DNA of 36,392 nucleotides from Candidatus Latescibacterota bacterium (GCA_022827165.1 JAJDTN010000309.1:1-36392); one strand, 5' to 3'; shown: positions 16,623 through 24,394, counted from the stretch's first letter. The notes: generated by a model not told the origin, from the letters alone. Translations and numbers: made by a program.

Positions 16623-18043
16623 CCGACCTCATCCTCTTCCTGCCCGAGACGGTCTGCCTGCTGGCGGCGCTGGCCGTGTTCGTCGCCCAGGTCGCCGGGG
16701 CGCGCTATACCGTGGCCTGGGTTCTGTCCCTGGTTGGGGGTCTGGCGGCGGTGGCCGCCTGCATCCACACCTGGCCGCTGGCGGGCGAGCCCTTCTTCCC
16801 CGGCATCTACCGCGTCGACTTCTTCTCGCAGCTGGTGAAGACCTTCCTCGCCGCCGGCTTCCTGGTGGTGGCCGCGGTAGCTCGGCAGCCGCGCACGACG
16901 CGGGAGGAGGCGTGGCCCGAGCTTCCCCTGTTCCTGCTGCTGAGCACGGTGGGGATGATGATGCTGGTGAGCGCCACCGAGCTGCTCACCCTCTACATCT
17001 CCATGGAGCTGTCCGCCTACCCCCTCTACGTCGCCGTGGCCCTGCACCGCAGCCGCGCCGTCAGCGGCGAGAGCTCGACCAAGTACATGATCCAGGGGAT
17101 GGTGGCCTCGGCCGTGTCCCTCTACGGGCTCAGCTTCCTCTTCGGGCTGGCGGGATCGACCTACTTCAACGACATCGCCGCCGAGCTCCCCGCCCTGTCG
17201 CAGCAGCCCCTGTTCTGGCTGGCCCTGCTGCTGGCCCTGGCCGGCTTCTTCTTCAAGCTCGCCGTCTTCCCCTTCCACTTCTGGGCGCCGGACACCTACC
17301 AGACGGCGTCTCACGAGGTGGCGGCCTTCATCGCCTCGGCGTCGAAGGTGGCGGCCGTGGCCGTGCTCTGCCGCATCGTCTCCCTGGCCATGCCCCAGGA
17401 GGACCCGGCCGCCCGGACGGTGCTCATGTGGATGAGCGTGCTGGCCATGACCCTGGGCAACCTGGCGGCCCTGCGGCAGGGGGACTTCAAGCGGCTCCTC
17501 GGGTACTCCGCCGTGGCCCACGGCGGCTATGCCCTGATCGGCGTGCAGACCCTCGACGGCACCGGCCTGACCTCGGCCCTGTTCTACGGCCTCGGGTACG
17601 CCGCCGTCTCCTTCCTCTGCTTCCTGGTGGTCTGCGAGGTCGCCCGCGACCGGGACCTGGTCTCCATCGAGTCCCTCGCCGGGCTGCACCGGCGCTCGCC
17701 GGTGCTGGCGGCGCTGCTGCTGGTGGGCCTCCTCGGCCTGATCGGACTGCCGCCGACGGTCGGCTTCACCGGCAAGTGGTTCCTGTTCTCGGCGGCCATC
17801 GCCCAGGGCCAGTTCGCCCTCGTCCTGGTGGCCGCCGTCAACTCGGCGGTGGCCCTCTACTACTACCTGCTGGTCATGCGCCAGGCCTACTTCGCCCCGG
17901 CCGAGGACGAGGCGCCCCTGCGCGCCGGCGGCGCCTCGCTGGCGGCGGCGGCCGCGGCCACGGTGGTGGTGCTGGCCATGGGAGCGGCGCCCGGGTGGTT
18001 CTGGGACCGGTCGGCGGAGGCGGTGGCAGCGCTGTTGGGGTAG
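16619..18043 (+). CDS. nuoN: NADH-quinone oxidoreductase subunit N (antiporter-like)
   Basis: 474 residues, about fourteen membrane helices. Diagnostic blocks are YISMELSAYPLYV (TMH5 Glu), FKLAVFPFHFWAPDTYQTASHEVAAFIASASKVAA and QGDFKRLLGYSAVAHGGY. It is the proximal proton-pumping subunit and the last gene of the nuo operon. The 91 bases after its stop contain only a weak promoter for the next gene and no recognisable intrinsic terminator. Confidence 0.96.
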   Translation: MTDLILFLPETVCLLAALAVFVAQVAGARYTVAWVLSLVGGLAAVAACIHTWPLAGEPFFPGIYRVDFFSQLVKTFLAAGFLVVAAVARQPRTTREEAWPELPLFLLLSTVGMMMLVSATELLTLYISMELSAYPLYVAVALHRSRAVSGESSTKYMIQGMVASAVSLYGLSFLFGLAGSTYFNDIAAELPALSQQPLFWLALLLALAGFFFKLAVFPFHFWAPDTYQTASHEVAAFIASASKVAAVAVLCRIVSLAMPQEDPAARTVLMWMSVLAMTLGNLAALRQGDFKRLLGYSAVAHGGYALIGVQTLDGTGLTSALFYGLGYAAVSFLCFLVVCEVARDRDLVSIESLAGLHRRSPVLAALLLVGLLGLIGLPPTVGFTGKWFLFSAAIAQGQFALVLVAAVNSAVALYYYLLVMRQAYFAPAEDEAPLRAGGASLAAAAAATVVVLAMGAAPGWFWDRSAEAVAALLG

Positions 18044-18098
18044 AGTCAGTCCCCGGCCACGCCCAGGCTCAGCCGGCGGCGGGCGGCTGCACGCCACC

Positions 18099-18128
18099 TT
18101 CCCACTGTTCACGGCGATCAAGTAGATT
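18099..18128 (+). promoter_or_regulatory. Candidate promoter for a leaderless MNT gene
   Basis: TTCCCA (18099-18104) and TAGATT (18123-18128) have an 18-bp spacer, each matching four of six consensus positions. The ATG of the nucleotidyltransferase at 18135 lies 6 bases after the -10, i.e. at the expected transcription start, and no Shine-Dalgarno precedes it. This suggests a leaderless message. Confidence 0.3.
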
Positions 18129-18134
18129 CAAAGC

Positions 18135-18470
18135 ATGGACCGCGAGACGCTGCTCAAGCACATCCGGGCGACCCACTTCGAGTCGGGCGACCGCGAGCTG
18201 GCCCTGGCCGATGCGCGGCGCATCGCCGCCTACCTGGCTGAACAGGGGGCGAGCCGGGTCGTCGGAATCGGGTCCGCCTTCGAGCCCTCCCGCCCGTTCA
18301 CGGACCGCTCGGACATCGACCTCGTCGTCGAGGGGATCGAGCCGGCCCGTTTCTTCTCGGTCTCCGCCGGCGCTGCCGCCATGACCGATTTCGGGCTGGA
18401 CCTGACCCCCTTGGAAGTGGCCACGGAGTCCTTGCGCCGCGTCGTCAGCGAAGACGGGGTCGAACTGTGA
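18135..18470 (+). CDS. MNT-type minimal nucleotidyltransferase, orphan
   Basis: 111 residues of the NTP_transf_2 fold. The active-site signature is G46-S47 followed by D60 and D62 (SDIDL), with RPFTDR between, as in the MNT partners of HEPN toxins; these enzymes act as antitoxins by AMPylating the HEPN protein. The gene ends in a GTGA overlap, the usual coupling to the HEPN gene, but the frame starting there stops after 41 codons and shows no HEPN features, so the partner appears lost. Located between nuoN and a convergent hicB. No Shine-Dalgarno; probable leaderless start. Confidence 0.7.
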   Translation: MDRETLLKHIRATHFESGDRELALADARRIAAYLAEQGASRVVGIGSAFEPSRPFTDRSDIDLVVEGIEPARFFSVSAGAAAMTDFGLDLTPLEVATESLRRVVSEDGVEL

Positions 18471-18592
18471 AACTGGAAGAGGTAGTAGCGCAGGAGGCTG
18501 GCCGCGGTGGCGCGGCCGGGATGATGCCTCAGTCCTCGGCCGCGGCTCTCTCCAGGACCTGCTGCACCCAGGCGTTCATGCTCAGCCGGTGA
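18467..18592 (+). pseudogene. Possible remnant of the gene paired with the MNT protein
   Basis: A GTG overlapping the MNT stop opens a 41-codon frame beginning VKLEEVVAQEAG, which then runs into the reverse complement of hicB coding sequence and stops. The overlap is typical of two-gene toxin-antitoxin operons, so I read this as the first few codons of a deleted HEPN partner joined to foreign sequence. The piece is too short to prove this. Confidence 0.2.
18498..18519. terminator. GC-rich hairpin between convergent MNT and hicB genes
   Basis: GGCCGCG (18500-18506) and CGCGGCC (18511-18517) pair perfectly around the tetraloop GTGG, extended by two more pairs outward (one G-T). It sits between convergent transcripts. 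No U-tract follows on either strand, so any termination function is uncertain. Confidence 0.3.
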
Positions 18593-18858
18593 CGCGCCGC
18601 CTGCAGGGCGACCTTGCGATGCAGTTCCGGCGTCGTGCGCAGCATCAGCTTCCCGGAGAAGGGCTTCTCCGGCGGACGGTCCTGCTCCCGGCAGAAAGCC
18701 AGGTATTCCTCGACCGATCGGCGCATCTCCCGCCGCAGCTCGACCACCGAGGAGCCGTAGAAGGTGATGATGTCGTTCGTGTTGACCACGGTCCCGTGAA
18801 ACGAGCCGCTGTCGGGCTCGAAGTCGAAGACGCCGAGATATCCCTTGTACTCGATCAT
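18529..18858 (-). CDS. hicB: HicB-family antitoxin
   Basis: 109 residues with the two-part HicB layout. The N-terminal partial RNase H-like fold begins YKGYLGVFDFEPDSGSFHGTV and includes VEEYLAFCREQ. The C-terminal FSGKLMLRTTPELHRK...SMNAWVQQVLE is a ribbon-helix-helix DNA-binding domain. It normally neutralises HicA and represses the operon by binding a dyad. The ATG overlaps the hicA reading frame's stop (ATGA). The antitoxin looks intact although the toxin gene upstream is broken. Confidence 0.88.
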   Translation of the reverse strand: MIEYKGYLGVFDFEPDSGSFHGTVVNTNDIITFYGSSVVELRREMRRSVEEYLAFCREQDRPPEKPFSGKLMLRTTPELHRKVALQAARHRLSMNAWVQQVLERAAAED

Positions 18859-19012
18859 GGTGTCACCCCTGTACTCTGCAGGAATCGGCGGAGATCCCTC
18901 ACCGCGCCCCTGCTCATCTCTGGACCCGGATGAGGCCGGTGGAAGACGGCATGGCGCCGGACGCCGGATGGGCGAAGACCGCCTCGAGCGTCCTGCGGTG
19001 GCGCCGGTTCAT
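18855..19012 (-). pseudogene. hicA: hicA toxin gene with internal out-of-frame deletion
   Basis: The gene starts like a standard HicA (MNRRHRRTLEAVFAHPASG) at the ATG at 19012, and its end is also standard but in another frame (AVFHRPHPGPEMSRGAVRDLRRFL, ending at 18855 against the hicB start). Only 158 bp separate the two ends, where an intact gene needs about 255-270 bp. About 100 bp are therefore missing, including the region that normally carries the catalytic His of this mRNA interferase, and the frame is shifted. A longer frame reading through from 19130 gives a wrong N-terminus and is not the gene. Promoter and operator remain intact. Confidence 0.85.
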
Positions 19013-19018
19013 CCCTTG

Positions 19019-19046
19019 ATGATAGCACAGTGTGATATCTCGTCAA
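19019..19046 (-). promoter_or_regulatory. hicAB promoter with a dyad operator in its spacer
   Basis: On the minus strand TTGACG (19046-19041) and TATCAT (19024-19019) match consensus in five of six positions each, with a 16-bp spacer. GATAGCACA (19021-19029) and TGTGATATC (19031-19039) form an inverted repeat (8 of 9 pairs), filling the spacer and touching the -10. The ATG at 19012 lies 6 bases after the -10, so the transcript is probably leaderless. This is where HicB should bind. Confidence 0.65.
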
Positions 19047-19068
19047 CTCCCTGGGGGAGCCCTGACCG

Positions 19069-20469
19069 ATGCTGCTGACGATCGCCACTACCTGGCGGCC
19101 GGCGACCGACCTCGGGTACCTGCTGGTCAAGAACCCCGCCCGCTGCCAGTCCTTCCCGCTGCCCTTCGGACAGGCCCACGTCTTCTACCCCGAGGCCGGC
19201 GAGGACCGCTGCCAGGCGGCGCTGCTGCTGGATCTCGATCCGGTCGGTCTCGTGCGCCGCCCCCGGGGCGCCAACTCGGGCGACGGCGGCGCCCTGAGGC
19301 AGTACGTCAACGACCGTCCCTACGTGGCGTCCTCCTTCCTCAGCGTCGCCCTGGCCCGCGTCTTCGGGTCCGCCCTCAAGGGCAACAGCAAGGACCGGCC
19401 CGAGCTCGCCGACACGCCGATCCCCCTCGAGGCGGAGGTCGCCGTGCTGCCCTGCCGCGGGGGCGAGCCGTTCCTGCGGCGCCTCTTCGAGCCGCTGGGT
19501 TACGCCGTCGAGGCCCGGCGGCGGCCCCTCGACGAGCGCTTCCCCGAGTGGGGGGAGAGCCCCTACTACCAGGTACGGCTGGCGGCGACCTGCCGGCTCC
19601 GCGACCTGCTCTCCCACCTCTACGTGCTGCTTCCCGTGCTCGATGACGACAAGCACTACTGGGTCGGCCAGGAGGAGCTGGACAAGCTGCTGGCCCGGGG
19701 AGAAGGCTGGCTGTCCTCGCACCCGGAGCGGGAACAGATCGCCCGCCGCTACCTCAAGCACCAGCGCTACCTGGCGCGGGAGGCGCTGGAGCGGCTCACC
19801 GCCGAGGAGGATCCGCCGGCGGGCGCCGGGCCGGACGACGAGCAGGAGGAGGAGAGTCTCGAGCGCCCGATCAGCCTCAACGAGCAGCGCCTCGCCGCGG
19901 TGAGGGAGGCGCTCCGGGAGGCCGGGGCGCGCAGCGTCATCGATCTCGGCTGCGGCGAGGGCAAGCTCCTCAGGGCCCTCCTCGACGAAGGCGAGTGCGA
20001 GCGCATCGCCGGCATGGACGTCTCCTTCCGCGCCCTGGAGATCGCCCGGGAGCGACTCAGCCTCGAGCGGCGCCCCGCGCCGCAGCGGGAGCGACTCGAG
20101 CTCTTCCAGGGCTCCCTCACCTACCGCGACGACCGCCTCTCCGGGTACGACGCCGCCTGCGCCGTCGAGGTGATCGAGCACATCGACCCGCCGCGGCTGC
20201 CGGCCTTCGAGCGTGTCCTCTTCGAGTTCGCAAAGCCCGCCACGGTCATCGTCACCACGCCGAACGCCGATTACAACAGCCGCTTCGATTCCCTTCCCGC
20301 GGGGCTCTTCCGCCACCGCGACCACCGTTTCGAGTGGATCCGGCGGCAGTTCCGGGACTGGGCGCAGGCTGCCGCCGCCCGCTGCGGCTACTCGGTCCGC
20401 TTCCTGCCGATAGGCGAAGAGGACGAGGAACTCGGTCCGCCGACGCAGATGGCCGTGTTCTCGCGATGA
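19069..20469 (+). CDS. hen1: Hen1, 3'-terminal RNA ribose 2'-O-methyltransferase
   Basis: 466 residues, like bacterial Hen1 (about 465). The N-terminal half is the Hen1-specific domain that binds and activates Pnkp; the C-terminal half is the methyltransferase. SAM motif I is VIDLGCGEGKLL (from V290). The Mn-binding set can be placed at E367, E370 and H371 (EVIEHI) with H416 or H419 in HRDHRFEW. It methylates the 2'-OH at the 3' end of a cleaved RNA before ligation, so the sealed RNA resists repeated cutting by the same ribotoxin. GGGGGAG lies 10 bases upstream of the ATG; the stop overlaps pnkp (ATGA). Confidence 0.93.
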   Translation: MLLTIATTWRPATDLGYLLVKNPARCQSFPLPFGQAHVFYPEAGEDRCQAALLLDLDPVGLVRRPRGANSGDGGALRQYVNDRPYVASSFLSVALARVFGSALKGNSKDRPELADTPIPLEAEVAVLPCRGGEPFLRRLFEPLGYAVEARRRPLDERFPEWGESPYYQVRLAATCRLRDLLSHLYVLLPVLDDDKHYWVGQEELDKLLARGEGWLSSHPEREQIARRYLKHQRYLAREALERLTAEEDPPAGAGPDDEQEEESLERPISLNEQRLAAVREALREAGARSVIDLGCGEGKLLRALLDEGECERIAGMDVSFRALEIARERLSLERRPAPQRERLELFQGSLTYRDDRLSGYDAACAVEVIEHIDPPRLPAFERVLFEFAKPATVIVTTPNADYNSRFDSLPAGLFRHRDHRFEWIRRQFRDWAQAAAARCGYSVRFLPIGEEDEELGPPTQMAVFSR

Positions 20470-23012
20470 AGATCACCGTTCCCGAGCCTTCCCTCGTCGT
20501 CCTCGCCGGCCCCTCGGGGAGCGGCAAGTCGACCTTCGCCCGGCGCCACTTCCGGCCCACGGAGGTGATCTCCTCCGACTACTGCCGCGGCCTCGTCTCC
20601 GACGACGAGAACGACCTGTCCGCCACCGGCGACGCCTTCGACGTCCTCCACTATATCGCCTCCAAGCGGCTGGCCGGCCGCCGTCTCACCGTGGTCGACG
20701 CCACCAGCGTCAAGCCGGAGGACCGCGCCGGTCTGGTGGCCCTGGCCCGCGAGCACCACCTCCTGGCCGCTGCGATCGTCCTCGACCTGCCGCCGCGGCT
20801 GTGCCAGGAGCGCAACGAGAGCCGCGACGACCGCGACATTCCTCCCCAGGTCGTGCGCCGCCAGAGTCAGGCCCTGCGCCGCTCCCTGCGCGACCTCCGG
20901 CGGGAGGGCTTCCACTCGGTCACCGTCCTCGGCAGCCCCGAAGAAGCGGACGCGGCCGTCATCGAGCGGCAGCCCCTGTGGCCCGACCGGCGCGGCGAGA
21001 GCGGCCCCTTCGACATCATCGGCGACGTCCACGGCTGTCATGACGAGCTGGTCGAGCTGCTCGGTGCCCTGGGCTGGGAGGTCGGCTCCGGATCAGCGGG
21101 GCCGGAGGCGAGCCATCCCGAAGGACGGAAGGCGGTCTTCCTGGGGGACCTCGTCGACCGCGGGCCCCGCTCCCCGGAGGTGCTGCGCCTGGTCATGGGG
21201 ATGGTGGAGGCGGGAACGGCCCTCTGCGTCCCCGGCAACCACGACGTGAAGCTGCTGCGCAAGCTGCAGGGGCGGGACGCGCAGATCACCCACGGCCTCG
21301 CCGAGACCCTGGAGCAGCTGGAGCGCGAGCCGGCGGAGTTCGCCGGGGAGGCGGCGGCGTTCATCGGCGGCCTGGTCAGCCACTACGTGCTCGACGGCGG
21401 CAACCTCGTCGTCGCCCACGCGGGCATGGAGGAAGCCCTCCAGGGGCGGGCCTCGGGCCGGGTCCGCGAGTTCGCCCTCTACGGCGAGACCACCGGCGAG
21501 ACCGACGAGTTCGGGCTGCCGGTGCGCAGCGACTGGGCCGCCGCCTACCGCGGCCGGGCGGCGGTGGTCTACGGCCACACCCCGGTGCCGGAGGCGGAGT
21601 GGGTGAACGGCACCATCAACATCGACACCGGGTGCGTCTTCGGCGGCCAGCTGACGGCGCTGCGCTACCCGGAGAGGGAGATCGTGCAGGTCCCGGCGCG
21701 GCAGGTCTGGTGCGAGCCGGTGCGGCCCCTGGCCGCCGCCCGGGAGGCGGCGGAGTCACGGCCGTACGCGGACCTCCTCGACATCGGCGACGTCCTCGGC
21801 CGGCGGGTCGTCTCCACCCGCCTGCACCGCGGCGTCGCCATCCGCCAGGAGAACGCCGCCGCCGCCCTGGAGGTGATGAGCCGCTTCGCCCTCGACCCGC
21901 GCTGGCTTGTCTATCTGCCGCCGACCATGGCCCCCTCGGACACCGCCCCCGAGGGGGAGGAGCTCGAGCACCCGCGCGAGACCTTCGCCTACTACCGGGG
22001 CCAGGGGGTCTCCAGGGTGATCTGCCAGGAGAAGCACATGGGATCGCGGGCGGTGATCCTGCTCTGCCGGGACGAGGCCGCGGCGCGGCGCAGGTTCGGC
22101 GCCGGAGACGGCGAGACCGGGGTGGTGTACACCCGCACCGGCCGCCCCTTCTTCAGCGACCCGGACCGCGGCCGGGAGCTGGTGGCGCGGCTGCGCGCCG
22201 CCGTCGAGAGCGCCGGGTTCTGGCAGCGGTTCGACAGCGACTGGATCTGCCTCGACGCCGAGATCATGCCCTGGTCGGACAAGGCGCAGGAGCTGCTGCG
22301 CAGCCAGTACGCCCCCGCGGGGGCGGCGGCCTCGGCCGGTCTCGAGGCCGCCCTCGCCGCCCTGGGGCAGGCCGGGGCAAGGGGCGGCGGCAGCGACGAG
22401 CTGGCCGAGCACCTGCGGCAGCGGCAGGGCTGCGTCTCCCGCTACGTCGACGCCTACCGGCGCTACTGCTGGTCCGTCGACGGCCTCTCGGACCTCAGGA
22501 TCGCCCCCTTTCACCTGCTGGCCACCGAGGGCCGCGTCCACAACGGCCAGGACCACCTCTGGCACATGGAGACCCTCGCCGAACTGTGCCGGGCGGACGG
22601 CGAGATTCTGCTCGAGACGCGCCATCTCCTCGTCGACACTTCCGACGGCGACAGCGAGGAGCGGGGCACCCGCTGGTGGCGGGAGCTCACGGAGAGCGGC
22701 GGCGAGGGCATGGTGGTCAAGCCCCTGGACTGGCTCGCCCAGGGCCGGAGGGGACCGGCCCAGCCGGCCCTCAAGTGCCGGGGGCGGGAGTACCTGCGGA
22801 TCATCTACGGCCCCGAGTACACCCTGCCCGGGCAGATCGAGCGTCTGCGGCAGCGGCGCCTGTCGACCAAGCGCTCCCTGGCCCTGCGCGAGTTCGCCCT
22901 CGGCCTGGAGGCGCTGCACCGCTTCGTCGAGGGGGAGCCCCTCTACCGCGTGCACGAGTGCGTCTTCGGGGTCCTGGCCCTGGAGAGCGAGCCCGTGGAC
23001 CCGCGGCTTTGA
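20466..23012 (+). CDS. pnkp: Pnkp, polynucleotide kinase-phosphatase-ligase for RNA repair
   Basis: 848 residues, close to Clostridium thermocellum Pnkp (about 870), with the same three modules. The 5'-kinase has P-loop GPSGSGKS (15-22). The central metallophosphatase has GDVHG (186-190), GDLVDRG (227-233) and GNHD (257-260), and later VYGHTPV; it removes 2',3'-cyclic phosphate and 3'-phosphate. The C-terminal ligase-adenylyltransferase has nucleophile Lys523 in KHMGSRA and the late motif EGMVVKP. Ligation in this system needs Hen1, encoded immediately upstream with a 4-bp overlap. Together they heal and seal RNAs cut by ribonuclease toxins. All key residues look intact. Confidence 0.95.
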   Translation: MKITVPEPSLVVLAGPSGSGKSTFARRHFRPTEVISSDYCRGLVSDDENDLSATGDAFDVLHYIASKRLAGRRLTVVDATSVKPEDRAGLVALAREHHLLAAAIVLDLPPRLCQERNESRDDRDIPPQVVRRQSQALRRSLRDLRREGFHSVTVLGSPEEADAAVIERQPLWPDRRGESGPFDIIGDVHGCHDELVELLGALGWEVGSGSAGPEASHPEGRKAVFLGDLVDRGPRSPEVLRLVMGMVEAGTALCVPGNHDVKLLRKLQGRDAQITHGLAETLEQLEREPAEFAGEAAAFIGGLVSHYVLDGGNLVVAHAGMEEALQGRASGRVREFALYGETTGETDEFGLPVRSDWAAAYRGRAAVVYGHTPVPEAEWVNGTINIDTGCVFGGQLTALRYPEREIVQVPARQVWCEPVRPLAAAREAAESRPYADLLDIGDVLGRRVVSTRLHRGVAIRQENAAAALEVMSRFALDPRWLVYLPPTMAPSDTAPEGEELEHPRETFAYYRGQGVSRVICQEKHMGSRAVILLCRDEAAARRRFGAGDGETGVVYTRTGRPFFSDPDRGRELVARLRAAVESAGFWQRFDSDWICLDAEIMPWSDKAQELLRSQYAPAGAAASAGLEAALAALGQAGARGGGSDELAEHLRQRQGCVSRYVDAYRRYCWSVDGLSDLRIAPFHLLATEGRVHNGQDHLWHMETLAELCRADGEILLETRHLLVDTSDGDSEERGTRWWRELTESGGEGMVVKPLDWLAQGRRGPAQPALKCRGREYLRIIYGPEYTLPGQIERLRQRRLSTKRSLALREFALGLEALHRFVEGEPLYRVHECVFGVLALESEPVDPRL

Positions 23013-23015
23013 AGG

Positions 23016-23107
23016 TCCGCCGAATCACCCGTTGTATTTCCTCCGAATCACCCTCTGACTATCCGCCGAATTACCCGATGGATCTCCGCCGAATCACCCG
23101 TTGAGGC
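23016..23107. repeat. Four tandem 23-bp imperfect repeats
   Basis: Units begin at 23016, 23039, 23062 and 23085 with an exact 23-bp period. The conserved core is TCCGCCGAATCACCCGTTG with few changes (unit 2 TCCTCCGAATCACCCTCTG, unit 3 has AATTACCCGATG); the last four bases of each vary. It fills the gap between the pnkp stop and the next gene's promoter. Not CRISPR, since there are no spacers. Reverse complement GGGTGATTCGGCGGA resembles repeated ends I associate with IS21-family elements, which is unverified. Confidence 0.75.
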
Positions 23108-23126
23108 TTGCGGTTCCCGGCGGGCG

Positions 23127-23141
23127 GGGGTACTGTACCCC
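23127..23141. promoter_or_regulatory. 15-bp dyad abutting the AAA_14 ATPase start
   Basis: GGGGTAC (23127-23133) and GTACCCC (23135-23141) are perfect reverse complements around one T and end 2 bases before the ATG at 23144. It contains TACTGT (23131-23136), a TANNNT -10-like element 7 bases before the ATG; TTGCGG (23108-23113) lies 17 bp upstream. No Shine-Dalgarno is present. The layout fits a leaderless, repressor-controlled promoter. Confidence 0.45.
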
Positions 23142-23143
23142 GG

Positions 23144-24394
23144 ATGGAATACCTGCCGAGAATCGCCGATGCCGAGCTGGCCGAGCTGCTCGGGGCCGCG
23201 GGTGCCGTCCTCGTGGAAGGGCCCAAGGCGTCCGGGAAGACGGCGACCGCCAGGCAGGCGGCCCAGAGCGAGGTGCTGCTGGACGTCGACGACAATGCCC
23301 GGCGGATGATCGGCGCCGACCCGGCAGCGGTATTGGACGGAGAGACGCCGCGGCTGATCGACGAGTGGCAACTCGAACCCGCCATCTGGAACCACGTGCG
23401 CAGAGCGGTCGACCGCCGCGCCTCCCCCGGGCAGTTCATTCTCACTGGTTCAGCCTTTCCCGCCGACGACGTCACGCGACACACCGGGGCCGGCCGTTTC
23501 GTCCGGCTGCCCATGCGTCCGATGTCCCTCTACGAGACCGGTCACTCCACCGGTGAGATCTCCCTGCGCCGCCTCCTGGACGGCCGCGAACAGCGGGCGG
23601 AGCGATCCGAGCTGCCGGTTCGGACGGTGGCCGAGCTGGTCTGCGCCGGGGGCTGGCCGGCCAACATCGGCAAGGCGCTTCCGCAGACCCTGCGCGCCAA
23701 CCGCGCCTACCTTGACGAGATCCGCCGCACCGACGTATCGACGGTCAGCGGCGGGACACGGGACCCGGTCAAGGTGGGACGACTGCTGCGGTCGCTGGCG
23801 CGCAACATCGCCACCCCCGTGGCCATGTCGAAGCTGACCATCGAAGCCGGCGACCACGGCGCGCCTCTGAAGGCGGACACGGCCGCCGGCTATCTCGACG
23901 CCCTGCACCGGCTCATGGTGGTGGAGAACCAGCCGGCCTGGTCCCCTCACCTGCGGTCGCGCACCACACTGCGGGAGGCGCCCGTCCGGCACTTCGTCGA
24001 TCCCTCGCTGGCGGTTGCGGCGTTGCGGGCCACCCCGGAGCGCCTGACCGCGGATCTTGAGTTCCTCGGCCTCCTCTTCGAGTCGATGGTGATCCGCGAC
24101 CTGCGGGTCTACGCCCAGGCCGCCGACGCGCAGGTCTTCCACTACCGCGAGAAGGAGGGGCTGGAAGTGGACGCCATCGTCGAGGCGGCGGACGGACGCT
24201 GGGCCGCCTTCGAGATCAAGCTGGGGGAGCGCTGGGTGGACGACGGCGCCAGGAACCTCCGCCGGCTGGCCCGCCGGCTGGAGAACAGCGACCACGAGCG
24301 GCCCTCCGCCCTCGCGGTCATCGTGCCGGCCGGGTACGGCACCGCGGGAACCGCGGACGTGGGAGTGATCCCCGTCGGGGCCCTGGGGCCATGA
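23144..24394 (+). CDS. AAA_14/DUF4143 family ATPase
   Basis: 416 residues. N-terminal P-loop ATPase with Walker A GPKASGKT (about 27-34) and Walker B-like PRLIDEWQ; a conserved ILTGSA follows. The C-terminal DUF4143 portion includes FLGLLFESMVIRDLRVYA and HYREKEGLEVDAIVEA...AFEIKLG, a PD-(D/E)xK nuclease-like pattern (D, then E-x-K). The family is very widespread in accessory regions but its function is unknown; some authors consider it defence- or toxin-related. The start at the ATG of MEYLPRIAD fits the family; the longer version reads through the dyad. It overlaps the following dehydrogenase by ATGA. Flanked by the repeat array, it looks acquired. Confidence 0.85.
   Translation: MEYLPRIADAELAELLGAAGAVLVEGPKASGKTATARQAAQSEVLLDVDDNARRMIGADPAAVLDGETPRLIDEWQLEPAIWNHVRRAVDRRASPGQFILTGSAFPADDVTRHTGAGRFVRLPMRPMSLYETGHSTGEISLRRLLDGREQRAERSELPVRTVAELVCAGGWPANIGKALPQTLRANRAYLDEIRRTDVSTVSGGTRDPVKVGRLLRSLARNIATPVAMSKLTIEAGDHGAPLKADTAAGYLDALHRLMVVENQPAWSPHLRSRTTLREAPVRHFVDPSLAVAALRATPERLTADLEFLGLLFESMVIRDLRVYAQAADAQVFHYREKEGLEVDAIVEAADGRWAAFEIKLGERWVDDGARNLRRLARRLENSDHERPSALAVIVPAGYGTAGTADVGVIPVGALGP

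Noticed and set aside
18855..19130. A continuous 91-codon frame that could be called an intact HicA.
   Set aside because: Its N-terminus does not resemble HicA and spans the promoter; the true N-terminus lies in another frame at 19012.
23016..23107. Repeat array as a CRISPR.
   Set aside because: Units are contiguous with only four variable bases each, without spacers, and no cas genes are present.
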